A DNA stretch of 64,000 nt from Tychonema sp. LEGE 06208 (GCF_015207505.1 NZ_JADEWT010000005.1:44616-108615); one strand, 5' to 3'; numbered from the stretch's first letter, positions 51,597 through 62,139 are shown. The notes: a model not told the origin generated them from the sequence alone. A program made the numbers and translations.

Positions 51597-53081
51597 ATGG
51601 GAAAACCAACAGGCTTTATCGAATTCTTGCGCGAATTGCCCTCCGAACTCTCACCAGTCGAGAGAGTCCACAACTGGGACGAATTTCACCTACCGATGGA
51701 GGAAGACAAACTCCGCAGCCAAGGCGCGCGCTGCATGGACTGCGGCATTCCATTTTGCCACACGGGTTCCCTGATTAGCGGCATGGCCAGCGGCTGCCCG
51801 ATCAACAACCTCATCCCCGAATGGAACGACCTAGTATATCGCGGACTCTGGAAAGAAGCCCTTGACAGACTCCACAAAACCAACAACTTCCCCGAATTCA
51901 CCGGCAGAGTCTGTCCCGCCCCCTGCGAAGGCGCTTGCGTGCTCGGCATCAACAACCCGCCAGTCACGATTAAAAATATCGAAGTCGCAATTATCGATAA
52001 AGGCTGGGATGAAGGCTGGATTACCGCTGAAGTGCCCGCCAAACGCACCGGCAAAAAAATCGCCGTCATCGGTTCCGGGCCCGCCGGTTTGTCGGCTGCG
52101 GCGCAACTGAACAAAGCAGGTCATTTGGTAACAGTATACGAAAGAGCAGATCGACCGGGAGGCCTGCTAATGTACGGCATCCCCAACATGAAGCTAGACA
52201 AAGAACAAGTCGTGATGCGCCGCCTCAAAGTTCTCGAAGACGAAGGCGTGACATTCGTTTGCAACACCGAAGTTGGGAAAGACTTACCAGCCGAACAACT
52301 GCTAAAAGAATACGACTCCGTTGTCCTCTGTACCGGCGCGACAAAACCCCGCGACTTAGGAATCGAAGGGCGGGAATTAAAAGGCATCCATTTCGCAATG
52401 GACTTTTTGACAGCGAACACCAAAGCAGTTCTCGACAAGAGCACCAACGGCAATTTCATCTCCGCCGAAGGCAAAGATATCGTTATCATCGGCGGTGGCG
52501 ACACAGGCACCGACTGCGTGGGCACCTCCATCCGCCACGGCTGCAAAAGCCTGGTACAGCTAGAAATCCTGCCCAAACCGCCCTCGGAACGGGCGGCCAA
52601 CAATCCCTGGCCCGAATGGCCGAAAGTCTACCGCCTCGACTACGGCCAAGAAGAAGCCGCAGCCAAATTCGGCGATGACCCCCGCGGCTATCTCACCACG
52701 GCGACAAGGTTCGAGGGCGACGAAAACGGCAACGTCAAAGCCGTGCACACCGTTGAGGTGGAGTGGGCGAAAAACGAGAAAGGGCAGTTCATTCCGAAGC
52801 AAATTCCCGGCACCGAAAAAGTCCTACCGGCGCAGCTTGTCTTGCTGGCGATGGGCTTCCTGGGCCCGGAACAGCCCTTGCTGGATGACTTGGGATTGGA
52901 ACGCGACGCGCGCAGCAATATAAAAGCCGAGCACGAAAAATATACCACCAGCATTCCGGGAGTTTTCGCGGCTGGTGACTGTCGCCGGGGACAAAGTTTG
53001 ATTGTTTGGGCGATTAATGAAGGGCGCGGTGTGGCCCGCGAGTGCGACCTTTATTTGATGGGTGAGACGGATTTACCTTAG
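51597..53081 (+). CDS. gltD: Glutamate synthase small (beta) subunit
   Basis: Supplies electrons from NADPH via FAD and FeS clusters to the glutamate synthase large subunit. 494 residues. N-terminal cluster cysteines: C46, C49, C54 (CMDCGIPFC), C67, and C106/C110/C114 ([13 protein letters not shown]). FAD motif GSGPAG at 159-164 ([15 protein letters not shown]) and NADPH motif [18 protein letters not shown]; the C-terminal part holds [20 protein letters not shown] (20 residues), typical. The gltB gene is not in the window. It belongs to the NADPH-GOGAT small subunit family; related Fe-S flavoproteins share the layout. Confidence 0.94.
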   Translation: MGKPTGFIEFLRELPSELSPVERVHNWDEFHLPMEEDKLRSQGARCMDCGIPFCHTGSLISGMASGCPINNLIPEWNDLVYRGLWKEALDRLHKTNNFPEFTGRVCPAPCEGACVLGINNPPVTIKNIEVAIIDKGWDEGWITAEVPAKRTGKKIAVIGSGPAGLSAAAQLNKAGHLVTVYERADRPGGLLMYGIPNMKLDKEQVVMRRLKVLEDEGVTFVCNTEVGKDLPAEQLLKEYDSVVLCTGATKPRDLGIEGRELKGIHFAMDFLTANTKAVLDKSTNGNFISAEGKDIVIIGGGDTGTDCVGTSIRHGCKSLVQLEILPKPPSERAANNPWPEWPKVYRLDYGQEEAAAKFGDDPRGYLTTATRFEGDENGNVKAVHTVEVEWAKNEKGQFIPKQIPGTEKVLPAQLVLLAMGFLGPEQPLLDDLGLERDARSNIKAEHEKYTTSIPGVFAAGDCRRGQSLIVWAINEGRGVARECDLYLMGETDLP

Positions 53082-53356
53082 TGGATTGATAGAGCCGATA
53101 GGGGCGGGTTAATCAACATTTTGAGGCAACAAACCCAAAATTCTGTAAACCCGCCCCAATACCGCGAAATGACCTAAATCCTGACGTAATATTTGGGTGG
53201 GGAACGGCGGGTTTAGATAGTTTGTGGTTGGGTGTCAGAGATTGTGGTGAACCCACCCCTTGTATATTAAAAGAAACAGGCGATCGCATCGCTAGCAACG
53301 CAAATCTAAAGAAACCAGAAAAGTGTCAAAGCTTGGTACAAGTTTCGCTAGAAATT

Positions 53357-53414
53357 ATAGTGCGAGCGTCCCCGAAGAGCGATCGACTTCGCTCTTCGGG
53401 GATGCTCGCACTAT
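53357..53414. repeat. 25-bp-arm inverted repeat
   Basis: ATAGTGCGAGCGTCCCCGAA... pairs with its complement, ...TTCGGGGATGCTCGCACTAT, with one mismatch and an 8-nt loop. No T-run follows. Same dispersed palindrome class as 15.69 kb. Confidence 0.9.
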
Positions 53415-53593
53415 GATTAAAATATATAATTCCGATGCTATGGGAAACGATATTACAAGCCCTATTGCAGCGACTCGATTCCTTACAAAAAATGACGACA
53501 GCAGAACAAAACCGTTGAGAAACAGCCACAGCGACTGTGGCTGGACTTACTCAATAACATTTGGAGTACCTCAAACAACAAGCACAGATCGTA

Positions 53594-53650
53594 CCAATTC
53601 CGCTTGCACTCCTCATGATGTTAGCTGTTAACAGTTAACAGTTAACAGTA
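53594..53650. repeat. Dispersed repeat with embedded GTTAACA heptamers, copy B
   Basis: CCAATTCCGCTTGCACTC, then CATGATGTTAGC and three GTTAACA heptamers, ending AGTATCTACGG. A degenerate copy of the 42.8-kb and 62.1-kb repeats. Confidence 0.75.
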
Positions 53651-53942
53651 TCTACGGGATTGGTATATTTGAATTAATCTTGTGGTGGGGCGAGTTTATA
53701 CGATGGGAGCATCTCATATTTGTAAAAATACTTTTTTTGACTCCTTCTTTCTTCCTCTTTCCTCCTGTCTCCTGTCTCCTGCCTCCTACCTCCAATTTAT
53801 AGCTTGGCGGCAAAAGTGAAATGCTCCCTATACGATTCGTCGTTGGGTGTCAAATATTTGGGCGAGGGGAACCCCTACGGGATTGTGATATTATGTATTA
53901 TTGAGAAATTTATTATCGCAATCTAATTTAATAATAAACATC

Positions 53943-56900
53943 ATGAAAGTAGCCCATACAAAAAATATATTTATCTTAACATTCCTCTCCTTTACCAGCT
54001 TAGTAACTGGGGAAATCGGACTTTTCACCCCATCCCAAACAGCCACGGCCCAAATTACTCCCGCTGCTGACGGCACAAATACTCAAATCACACCGAATGG
54101 CAATCAATTCAACATCCAAGGCGGCCAAAAATCCGGCGATGGCACTAATTTGTTTCACAGTTTCCAGCAATTTGGTTTAACTCAAGGACAAACTGCCAAT
54201 TTTATCTCAAATCCCAATATCCGCAATATTTTAGGGCGAGTTGTCGGCGGTGATGCTTCGCTGATTAACGGCATAATTCAAGTTACTGGCGGCAATGTTA
54301 ATTTATTTTTAATGAATCCGGCGGGGATTGTGTTTGGTGCAAATTCTAGTTTGAATATTCCCGGTTCTTTCACGGCGACTACTGCAACAGGAATCGGTTT
54401 CGGCAACAATTGGTTTAGTGCGGTTGGTACGAATAATTATACAGATTTAGTCGGAAATCCGAATACTTTTGCTTTTACAAATCTACAGCCGGGAGGAATT
54501 ATCAATCTTGGTAATTTGGCGGTGAATCAGGGACAAAATATTAGTTTGTTGGGCGGCACGGTTTTGAGTGCGGGACAACTTGCTGCACCTGGAGGAAATA
54601 TTATGGTGGCGGCGGTTCCGGGTCAAAGTTTAGTTAGAATTAGTCAGCCGGGAAATTTATTGAGTTTGGAGATTCAACCGCAATCTGTGGCTGGTAGTTT
54701 GCCGCAAAGTTGGGTGTTACCAGTTGCATCTTTGCCGCAGTTGTTGACTGGTGGTGGGGGAAGTGCAACGGGGGTGATAGTGAATGCTCAAGGGCAAGTA
54801 GAATTAACTGGTGGCGTGCAGGTTGAGAATGGAGATGTTGTTGCTAAAGAAGTAACTGCCGAGAATGCAACTCTGTCAGCTAATGGCAATTTGACGTTAG
54901 TTGAAAGTCTGTTGCGTACAACTGGTGATTTGAGTTTGCTGGCTGACGATACGGTGCGGGTGCGCGACAGTGTGGCGAATCCGTTTGTGGCGAATGCTGG
55001 CGGCAATCTTTATATTCAAGGTAATAAAAGTATTGATATTTTGGCGCTGAATCATCTTTTGGAAACGCCGTTTATTAGCGGTGGAAATTTGACTTTGGCG
55101 AGTGATGGCATCATATCTACAGATTCTCATTTTCGCAGTGGCAGTAATACGTCGATCGTCGATTTATTGGGTAGACCTGCTAATTCGATCAGCTTGTACG
55201 ACCCAATATATACACAGTCTGGTGACTATAGTTCTGGAGGACATACAGGTGCATCCCTCAAGGTAGATACAACTTCGGGGACGGGAAATATTACTTTTAC
55301 TGGAGATATAATAATTACAAGTACAGAACCCGATCCAATGCTTGTTAATGCTGCTGTCGGTACTGATGAATTTATTCTGCGTACTTCGCGATCGGTAATT
55401 TTGCGATCGGGTGGCAACATTCAAACAGGAAAAATAGATACTTATGGAAGTAATTCTAATAACGTAGGCCCGGTAATTATGCAAGCCGCAGGCAACATTC
55501 AAACGGGTATGATTGTCGCAGACTCTTTTGGGGGTAATTCTGGTTATATATCTTTGACTGCTGGGGGCAACATTTTTACAGGCAGACTTACTACTATAAA
55601 TACAAATGCCAATGGCAGTGGCGGTGATATTAATGTGAATGCAGGTGGCAGCATTACTACTGCCGATATACATTCTTTCGGAACCCGTGGAGCGGGTGAT
55701 ATTACTCTCAAAGCAAAAAACGATATTACTTTAGACTGTGATTCCCCTAGTTTTTGCATAGAGAGTTTTGCAGGAGGAGTTACTGACGTAATACCTACTG
55801 GCAGTAGTGGTAATGTTACCATCATCAGCGAACAAGGATCTATTATTTTTCCTCCCAGCGGCGTACATATAACCACTGGAAATAGCGCTTTGTCGAGCAG
55901 TCCTGGTTCTGTAACGTTACAGGCAAATCGTAACATTAACGTAGCTTATATAGGTGCAGAGAGCCTAGGTGAATCTACAGTAGATGGTGCAAATATCAAT
56001 ATTACGAGCATCAATGGCAATATTCAGCTTGGCGATATAAATAATTCTTCAGATGGCGGTAAGGGTGGCAATGTTACCATCTCTACCAGTGGGAATATTA
56101 GAACAGGTAACGTATTAAACTACGGGATATTGCGAGGTGGTAGCATTAATTTTACTAGCACGAATGGCAGTATCACTACTGGAAAATTAAATGCAACTAG
56201 CTCTCAGGATTCAGGAAATGCTACTATTTTTAACCCAGAAAATGGTGGATCAATTACTTTAAAAGCCGATCGCAATATTACGACGGGCAATCTCAGCGTA
56301 ATGGCAAATCAAGACGGCGGCCCGATCGCCCTTACGAGCACCGCCGGTTCCATAGATACCGGGGCGATCGACACCACGGGCGATCGCGCGGCTGGCAATA
56401 TTACCATTCAAGCCAGCACCGGCATCAAAACCCCGACAGAAGGAACTGCAATCGCAGGTAATTCCGTTAAGGGGAATGGCAGCAACATTACTTTATCTAC
56501 CACTAGCGGTGACATTAATACAGGCAATGTATTAGTATCGGGAATTCGGGGAGGAAATCTCAATTTTACTAATAGCAGCGGCAACATTACAACAGGTCAG
56601 CTACTGACAAGTTATGACGGTTTATCTGCCAATCAAAAAACTAACACAGGCGGCACTGTTAATTTAAATGCTGGGGGAAATATTACTACCAGCGACATCC
56701 GCGCGATCGGAATACTAGACGGCGGTTCGATTACCTTCAAAAGCGGCGGGGCGATCGATACTAGGGCAGGACTTCTCAACGCGATCGGCGGCAACAGCGG
56801 CGGCAATATTTCCCTAGAAGCTGGAACCAACATCAGTACAGCAGGAATTGGTAGCGCCCTATTATTGAGTGGCTTCAATGCAAATAGCGGCAATCTTCGC

Positions 56901-59900
56901 ATTCAAAGCGGCGGTAATATTGACACAACTGCTGGCCCGCTGATTACTGCCGCGGCCAATGGCAAAGGCGGAAATGTTGTCATAAATGCTAAAGAAAATG
57001 TGGCGACATCTAGTATTAATTCCCGCACTTTTGCTCCCAGCACCACTGTGAATGGCGGCAATATAGATATTCAGGCAAATAGTATTACTGCGGGCGGAAT
57101 TATCGAAACTAACCGCAACAATATTACATTTGCTGCTCCGGTAACATTGTCTGAGAACCTCTCTGTTAACATTCTGGAGATGGGCGACATTACTTTTAAT
57201 TCTACAATTGACGGGCCGTACAATCTCGCGGTCAAGCCAAATGCGGGAGTTGTTCAGTTTGGCGGTGCGATCGGCAGCCTGACTCCTCTCAACAGCGTCA
57301 ATATTCAAGATGATATTCCCAGCAATACGGTGAAGGTCGATATTACTGCAACTAATAACATTACCGCTCAAAAAATTACTTCGGAAGCCGGGATTTCTTT
57401 GTATAGCGAACAGGGAGAAATTAAAACAGGAAATCTTGACTCGACTTCCCAAAATAATGGCAGCAATATTGATTTGAATGCGGGAACTAATATCACAGCA
57501 GGCAATATCAACACTTCGGCCGCTGGTAATGGCGGCAATATATTTCTCGATGCCAATGGTAATATTAATGCTGGAGAAGTTGACTCTTCGGCCAATGGAA
57601 ATGCTGGCAATGTCAGCGCCATTAACCGCAGCAGCGCGGGCGACATTGTTCTGAGTTTAATTAACGCTGAAAGTATGGAAAGCGGTAGGGGCGGAGATGT
57701 TGTGATTTTGACTCAAAGGTTTTTTCGATCGCCCAATTCGTTCTCAGACAGAAACAGCATCAATGCTAGCATCTCTACGGCCGCCAGTCCAGGAGACGAT
57801 CGCGGCGGCTTCATAATTATCAACCACGGGGGCGCGGGAATCACGCCTTTTATTGTCGGCAATTCCGAGAAAAATGGAACTGCTGGTGCAATTACTAGAG
57901 GAAATAGCAATCCCAAACAAACGATTTTGCCCGAGATCGGTTATCCCTACACTCACAGACAAGACCCCAGTCTCGCATCCAATCGCGAGCGCATTCAAAT
58001 TAACTCGGTTCCCTCACCCATTACGCCCGTACCAACACCCGCGCCGACGGCGACTCCATCTCCAACAGTCGCCGCCACACCCGCCGCCACACCCGCACCG
58101 ACGGCGACTCCATCTCCAACAGCCGCCGCCACACCCGCACCGACAGCGACTCCATCTCCAACAGCCGCCGCCACACCCGCACCGACAGCGACTCCATCTC
58201 CAACAGCCGCCGCCACACCCGCGCCGAGGGCTGTTCCGTCGCCAATAACCCTAGCTACAAGAACCGCACCGACGGCTGTTGCGTCGCCGTCGCCGGCAAC
58301 TGAAACGGCCTCACCGACGGCGACTGCATCCCCAATACCCGATCGCCCGATCGACCAAACTCCATCTTCCACTCCTTCACCAACACCCGCACCCGCGCCC
58401 GTATTCGAGAATTTTCCCGAACTCGAAGAATTGCTAAACACCAATTTCTTTACACTGCCGCCCCGCAGGCTTCCCACCCAGCCTTCTACACCAACCACAC
58501 CGGGCGCAGCCGCCCGAATATCCGTCACGCCGACAATTCCCTCGATCGCCCAACTCACCGCCCCCGTCGCTTCTCCAAGTGCGATCGCTCCTCCAAGTGC
58601 GATCGCTTCTCCAAGTGCGATCGGGCAAAATCCAGCCTCCGCAACCCTTCAAGCCCCTTACAACCCGCCTGTAGGACAAATTCAACCCGTACCTGCACCT
58701 TCTGTTTCACCCGTTCCCGCACCGATTCCCGCACCGATTCTCGCACCCACTCAAAGCCAAACTCCGCAACAGCAATTAGGCTTGTTAATTGGCGATTTAT
58801 TAGCAGCAAAAACCACCATCACCCCAAATCCTGAAACCGGAGGCAACACTTTTGAATGGGCATTTTCTGACTCAAAGAACAACTTTTCGCTCACACCACC
58901 GCCCCTTGAGAAAGCACCCAATCTTACTTTTATACCGCCTTCGGAAAAGCCGCCAGAAAATCCGCCAGAACTTGGTTCTTCTGCTACAGAACAACCGGAC
59001 GGATGGATAGTCTCAACTCCCGATCCTGCGCCTATTGAGCCGCCAGTTGCTCAAATAGAGCCTGATTGGTTGGCCAACATTCCCCAAATCACTTTTTCGC
59101 CAACTCCCGCACCAACTCCAGCACCCGCGCCAACTCCCGCCCCCGCACCAACTCCAGCACCAACTCCCGCACCCGCACCCGTGCCAACTCCCGCGCCCGC
59201 ACCAACACCCGCCCCAACTCCCGCACCCGCACCAACAACCGCACCCGCAGCCATCCCTAATCTTTTTCCCTTAGAAATTAGCAGGTTGAGCGTCGAACAA
59301 ACATTAGACCAAGGTAATGGTAATGATGCTGTTGGTCTAATTGATAAACTGTTTGAACAAGATTATGAAAATTATTATGGCGAAGATTTGACCGACCAAC
59401 AAGTAACTATTGAATATCTGAAAGAAACTCTCAAAACAATCAAAGAGGAAACCGGGAAGCAAGCGGTTATTGTTTACGCGCTAGTCCGTTTTGAAGCATT
59501 GTGGCTAGTATTAGTAGTTCCCGACGGCCCTCCGATTATCAAAAAAATTCCTGTCAACAGCGAAACTTTGCTAAAAACAGTGAAAGAGTTTCACCACTTT
59601 TTGGCTAAGCCAAATGATGCAGCAGATACAAGATATTTGCCAATTGCTCAGAAACTTTACCAGTGGTTAATTGCGCCGATTAGTTCAGATATAGAAGCGT
59701 TAAATGTCGATACGTTAGTGTTTTCTTTCGATGCGGGTTTGCGCCAGTTGCCGCTAGCTGCTTTGCACGACGGCAAGCAATTTTTAGTAGAAAAGTACAG
59801 CCTCGGCTCAATTCCCAGTGTTAGCTTGACTAGCACGAGTTATCAAAGTTTGAAAAACGCGAAAGTTTTGGCAATGGGTGCTTCGGTATTTATCGATAAA

Positions 59901-60563
59901 CTTGCTTTGCCGGCAGTGCCGATCGAATTAGCTGCGATCGCCGGTACAATCGGTAAGGGGCAAAATCCTGCGGAATTGCCCTTGTGGCCTGGCCGCTTTT
60001 TTCTCAATCAAGATTTTACGGTAGAAAATCTCATAAAACAGCGCCAGCAAGAATCTTTTGATATTATTCACTTGGCTACTCACGCGAGTTTTCCGCAAAA
60101 TCAATACGGGCGCAGGGAAGCTGAAATTGATTTTTGGAAGCGCTCTTTGCCGCTGGATGAATTTCGGTTGGCTAAGTGGTACTATCCCCGACAAGTACAG
60201 TTATTGGTGCTGAGTGCGTGCGAAACTGCGATCGGCGATCCGACAGCGGAAATGGGTTTTGCTGGGCTGGCAGTCGGCAGCGGTGTAAAATCAGCTTTGG
60301 CGAGTTTGTGGAAGGTTAAGGATGTTACGACTTTGGCGCTGATGACGGAGTTTTATGCTAATTTGCGATCGGCTCCGATTAAAGCTGAAGCCCTGAGACA
60401 AGCTCAACTGGCGATGATTCGCAAACAGGTAGTATTTAAAGATGGTAAGTTGGTGGGAACTCAAAGGGCGATCGATCTTACCAAAGTCGAACAAATAGCA
60501 AATTCAGATTTATCTCATCCAAAATTTTGGGCAGGATTTACAATGGTTGGCAGTCCTTGGTAA
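53943..60563 (+). CDS. Secreted TPS-domain beta-helix protein with C-terminal CHAT protease domain
   Basis: 2206 residues from ATG 53943 (TTG at 53901 would add 14 residues before the signal peptide). Signal peptide to about residue 35 (ILTFLSFTSLVTG, ...ATAQ). TPS/filamentous-haemagglutinin N-domain ~40-290 with FLMNPAGIVFGANSSLN. Then ~1000 residues of GGNI-rich beta-helix repeats. Two Pro/Ala/Thr-rich linkers at ~1360-1490 (13-residue repeats AATPAPTATPSPT) and ~1716-1773 (PAPTP repeats). The C-terminal CHAT domain (~1830-2206) has the catalytic His2047 (FDIIHLATHASF) and Cys2093 (LVLSACETAIGD) of clan-CD caspase-like peptidases. Probably exported via a TpsB partner that is not in the window. 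Confidence 0.9.
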   Translation: MKVAHTKNIFILTFLSFTSLVTGEIGLFTPSQTATAQITPAADGTNTQITPNGNQFNIQGGQKSGDGTNLFHSFQQFGLTQGQTANFISNPNIRNILGRVVGGDASLINGIIQVTGGNVNLFLMNPAGIVFGANSSLNIPGSFTATTATGIGFGNNWFSAVGTNNYTDLVGNPNTFAFTNLQPGGIINLGNLAVNQGQNISLLGGTVLSAGQLAAPGGNIMVAAVPGQSLVRISQPGNLLSLEIQPQSVAGSLPQSWVLPVASLPQLLTGGGGSATGVIVNAQGQVELTGGVQVENGDVVAKEVTAENATLSANGNLTLVESLLRTTGDLSLLADDTVRVRDSVANPFVANAGGNLYIQGNKSIDILALNHLLETPFISGGNLTLASDGIISTDSHFRSGSNTSIVDLLGRPANSISLYDPIYTQSGDYSSGGHTGASLKVDTTSGTGNITFTGDIIITSTEPDPMLVNAAVGTDEFILRTSRSVILRSGGNIQTGKIDTYGSNSNNVGPVIMQAAGNIQTGMIVADSFGGNSGYISLTAGGNIFTGRLTTINTNANGSGGDINVNAGGSITTADIHSFGTRGAGDITLKAKNDITLDCDSPSFCIESFAGGVTDVIPTGSSGNVTIISEQGSIIFPPSGVHITTGNSALSSSPGSVTLQANRNINVAYIGAESLGESTVDGANINITSINGNIQLGDINNSSDGGKGGNVTISTSGNIRTGNVLNYGILRGGSINFTSTNGSITTGKLNATSSQDSGNATIFNPENGGSITLKADRNITTGNLSVMANQDGGPIALTSTAGSIDTGAIDTTGDRAAGNITIQASTGIKTPTEGTAIAGNSVKGNGSNITLSTTSGDINTGNVLVSGIRGGNLNFTNSSGNITTGQLLTSYDGLSANQKTNTGGTVNLNAGGNITTSDIRAIGILDGGSITFKSGGAIDTRAGLLNAIGGNSGGNISLEAGTNISTAGIGSALLLSGFNANSGNLRIQSGGNIDTTAGPLITAAANGKGGNVVINAKENVATSSINSRTFAPSTTVNGGNIDIQANSITAGGIIETNRNNITFAAPVTLSENLSVNILEMGDITFNSTIDGPYNLAVKPNAGVVQFGGAIGSLTPLNSVNIQDDIPSNTVKVDITATNNITAQKITSEAGISLYSEQGEIKTGNLDSTSQNNGSNIDLNAGTNITAGNINTSAAGNGGNIFLDANGNINAGEVDSSANGNAGNVSAINRSSAGDIVLSLINAESMESGRGGDVVILTQRFFRSPNSFSDRNSINASISTAASPGDDRGGFIIINHGGAGITPFIVGNSEKNGTAGAITRGNSNPKQTILPEIGYPYTHRQDPSLASNRERIQINSVPSPITPVPTPAPTATPSPTVAATPAATPAPTATPSPTAAATPAPTATPSPTAAATPAPTATPSPTAAATPAPRAVPSPITLATRTAPTAVASPSPATETASPTATASPIPDRPIDQTPSSTPSPTPAPAPVFENFPELEELLNTNFFTLPPRRLPTQPSTPTTPGAAARISVTPTIPSIAQLTAPVASPSAIAPPSAIASPSAIGQNPASATLQAPYNPPVGQIQPVPAPSVSPVPAPIPAPILAPTQSQTPQQQLGLLIGDLLAAKTTITPNPETGGNTFEWAFSDSKNNFSLTPPPLEKAPNLTFIPPSEKPPENPPELGSSATEQPDGWIVSTPDPAPIEPPVAQIEPDWLANIPQITFSPTPAPTPAPAPTPAPAPTPAPTPAPAPVPTPAPAPTPAPTPAPAPTTAPAAIPNLFPLEISRLSVEQTLDQGNGNDAVGLIDKLFEQDYENYYGEDLTDQQVTIEYLKETLKTIKEETGKQAVIVYALVRFEALWLVLVVPDGPPIIKKIPVNSETLLKTVKEFHHFLAKPNDAADTRYLPIAQKLYQWLIAPISSDIEALNVDTLVFSFDAGLRQLPLAALHDGKQFLVEKYSLGSIPSVSLTSTSYQSLKNAKVLAMGASVFIDKLALPAVPIELAAIAGTIGKGQNPAELPLWPGRFFLNQDFTVENLIKQRQQESFDIIHLATHASFPQNQYGRREAEIDFWKRSLPLDEFRLAKWYYPRQVQLLVLSACETAIGDPTAEMGFAGLAVGSGVKSALASLWKVKDVTTLALMTEFYANLRSAPIKAEALRQAQLAMIRKQVVFKDGKLVGTQRAIDLTKVEQIANSDLSHPKFWAGFTMVGSPW

Positions 60564-60699
60564 TAAACTGGCGCGCATCTAATTTTAACAATAAGATTGG
60601 TTCGCCCCAGAAGCGTACTTTCGCTCGAACTTGTAACGAGTAGTTCTACAAATCATTTAGGATTGCTATAGCCTTTCTGTGCTCTGGTATGAGGTACTA

Positions 60700-60775
60700 T
60701 CCGGGATAGGGAATAGGGAATAGGGCATAGGGAATAGGGTATGGGGCATAGGGAATAGGGTATGGGGAATAGGGC
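60700..60775. repeat. Heptamer array (GGGAATA/GGGCATA)
   Basis: About ten 7-bp units GGGAATA, GGGCATA, GGGTATG in the intergenic region after the TPS-CHAT gene. Confidence 0.9.
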
Positions 60776-60810
60776 TATCCTCACTTTTGTGAGAACCGCT
60801 ATATATAGAA

Positions 60811-60947
60811 CAATACGGTTCACTTAACATATTTATGCCCCGGAGCTCCCCCTAAATCCCCCGGATAGTCGGGGGACTTTGAGGGCATTCTGATCCCCCC
60901 CTTTTTAAGGGGTGTGCCAGGGAGATCGTCTTAAGTGAACCGTATTG
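60811..60947. mobile_element. MITE-like element with 17-bp terminal inverted repeats
   Basis: Perfect TIRs CAATACGGTTCACTTAA at 60811-60827 and its complement at 60931-60947 enclose 103 bp that include the CCCCCTAAATCCCCCGGATA and CCCCCGGATAGTCGGGGG sequence shared with the repeat at 33.99 kb. No coding capacity. The GAACCGTATTG-type end resembles ends of cyanobacterial IS elements, as far as I recall. No convincing target-site duplication is visible. Confidence 0.8.
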
Positions 60948-60992
60948 AGTTATAAACTGTTCTTTGCCAACTACTGTAATGGAGCAAAACCT

Positions 60993-62006
60993 GTGGGCAA
61001 TTTTACTAAAATATTCAAGTCCAAAGATAAATCATCAATGCAGTTGCGTGTAGAGGAATCCGTCGCGGCGGTAGCACTTGTCGCAGCGGAGGCAAATTAC
61101 CCTGATGTGAGTGCCGATATCTTGATAAGCAGAATTTGGGATTCAGAAATATTTGCTGAATACTCGGAGGATGATATGTCAGCAACTCTTCAAAAACTCG
61201 CGGGTATTCTTGCCAAAGACGGTTTAGGAGGATTATTTAATACGGCTTGTGAATCACTCCCAAATGAGTTGGTGTTGGATACTTTTACGATTACCGCAGC
61301 AATGTTTGTCGCAGAGGGCGAAGTGTCTCAGAAGCATCGGGCTTTTCTCAAGGAATTTCAAGAAGTATTAGGTGTAGGCGATAAGGAAGCTAAGGCAATT
61401 ATTGAGGATGTAATTGCTGGATACTCGGAACTAAAACTCGAAGATTACGATATCGAGACAGATGAGGCGTTGTATTTTTCTGCTCTAGGCAATTTTGTGG
61501 TTTCGATTCCTGTTGAGAGGCAACGAGGCGGTAAAATTGAGGATGACAAAAGCTTTGTTGCTTTTTCTGACGATTTTGGTGTTTTGCTGAAAATTGATTA
61601 TTTCCCGCTTTCTGGTGATGTGAAAAAATTAATCGAATCAGCGGGGGAATGGGCTTATCTTACTTTGTTTCTTAACAAGTTTATTGATGACACGGTTTTG
61701 GCTAAATTTGCTAATTCTCAGTTACTTTACAGTGAATATTTAGAAGAGGAAAATGCTTATTTTGTAGTGACCGATTTGCCTGGGAGTGCTAATGTCAGCG
61801 TACCACAAAATGACGGTCAACTTACTTTGATGGATGCTTACCGGGGATTTATGGCTTTGATCGTTGACGATTTTTGCTATACGGTGAGTTGTCAGCGAAT
61901 TTATGAGAAGCAGGAGGAATTGGGTTCTATTGAGTCGGAGGTTGAGAATCTTATGAATAAGATTTTTGATTTTATTCAGACGATCCAATTCTCTGGGGAG
62001 AAATAA
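60993..62006 (+). CDS. TerB-like protein
   Basis: 337 residues from the GTG at 60993, preceded by GGAG at 60981-60984; an upstream frame (60945) starts inside the MITE end and is not the native start. The N-terminal half is helical and resembles the TerB/DjlA-like (tellurite-resistance) fold: VEESVAAVALVAAEANYPD and VLDTFTITAAMFVAEGEVSQ (20 residues), each with a metal-binding-like acidic pattern. The C-terminal half (~170 on) is not recognised. It may be a stress-related scaffold; the neighbour is the exported TPS-CHAT protein. Confidence 0.75.
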   Translation: MGNFTKIFKSKDKSSMQLRVEESVAAVALVAAEANYPDVSADILISRIWDSEIFAEYSEDDMSATLQKLAGILAKDGLGGLFNTACESLPNELVLDTFTITAAMFVAEGEVSQKHRAFLKEFQEVLGVGDKEAKAIIEDVIAGYSELKLEDYDIETDEALYFSALGNFVVSIPVERQRGGKIEDDKSFVAFSDDFGVLLKIDYFPLSGDVKKLIESAGEWAYLTLFLNKFIDDTVLAKFANSQLLYSEYLEEENAYFVVTDLPGSANVSVPQNDGQLTLMDAYRGFMALIVDDFCYTVSCQRIYEKQEELGSIESEVENLMNKIFDFIQTIQFSGEK

Positions 62007-62139
62007 ACACTACTTTTAGCTTCTGCGATCCAATCTTATAGTTGTCAATTGACGGGACAGGATATTAAAGCAGTTAACAGCGCTACGATACGGTGACGAT
62101 TATTTTAGCGGGGTGCTAGATATTATATCAAATCCTCTC

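Larger units (their letters stand above)
53082..53942. other. Repeat-rich intergenic region before the TPS-CHAT gene
   Basis: 861 bp without a gene; several small frames are shadows of repeats. It holds an inverted repeat at 53357-53414, a GTTAACA-type dispersed repeat at 53594-53650, a pyrimidine heptamer cluster (CTCCTGT/CTCCTGC) at about 53735-53792, and the TTG-to-ATG gap before the large gene. Confidence 0.7.

Noticed and set aside
53222..53631. Small frames (64 and 102 aa) in the region before the TPS-CHAT gene
   Set aside because: They run through an inverted repeat and lack any protein signature.
57995..58558. 187-aa antisense frame opposite the TPS-CHAT gene, Gly/Val/Ala-rich
   Set aside because: It only mirrors the Pro/Thr linker codons of the sense gene; repeated GAGVAAAVGDG is the antisense of AATPAPTATPSPT.
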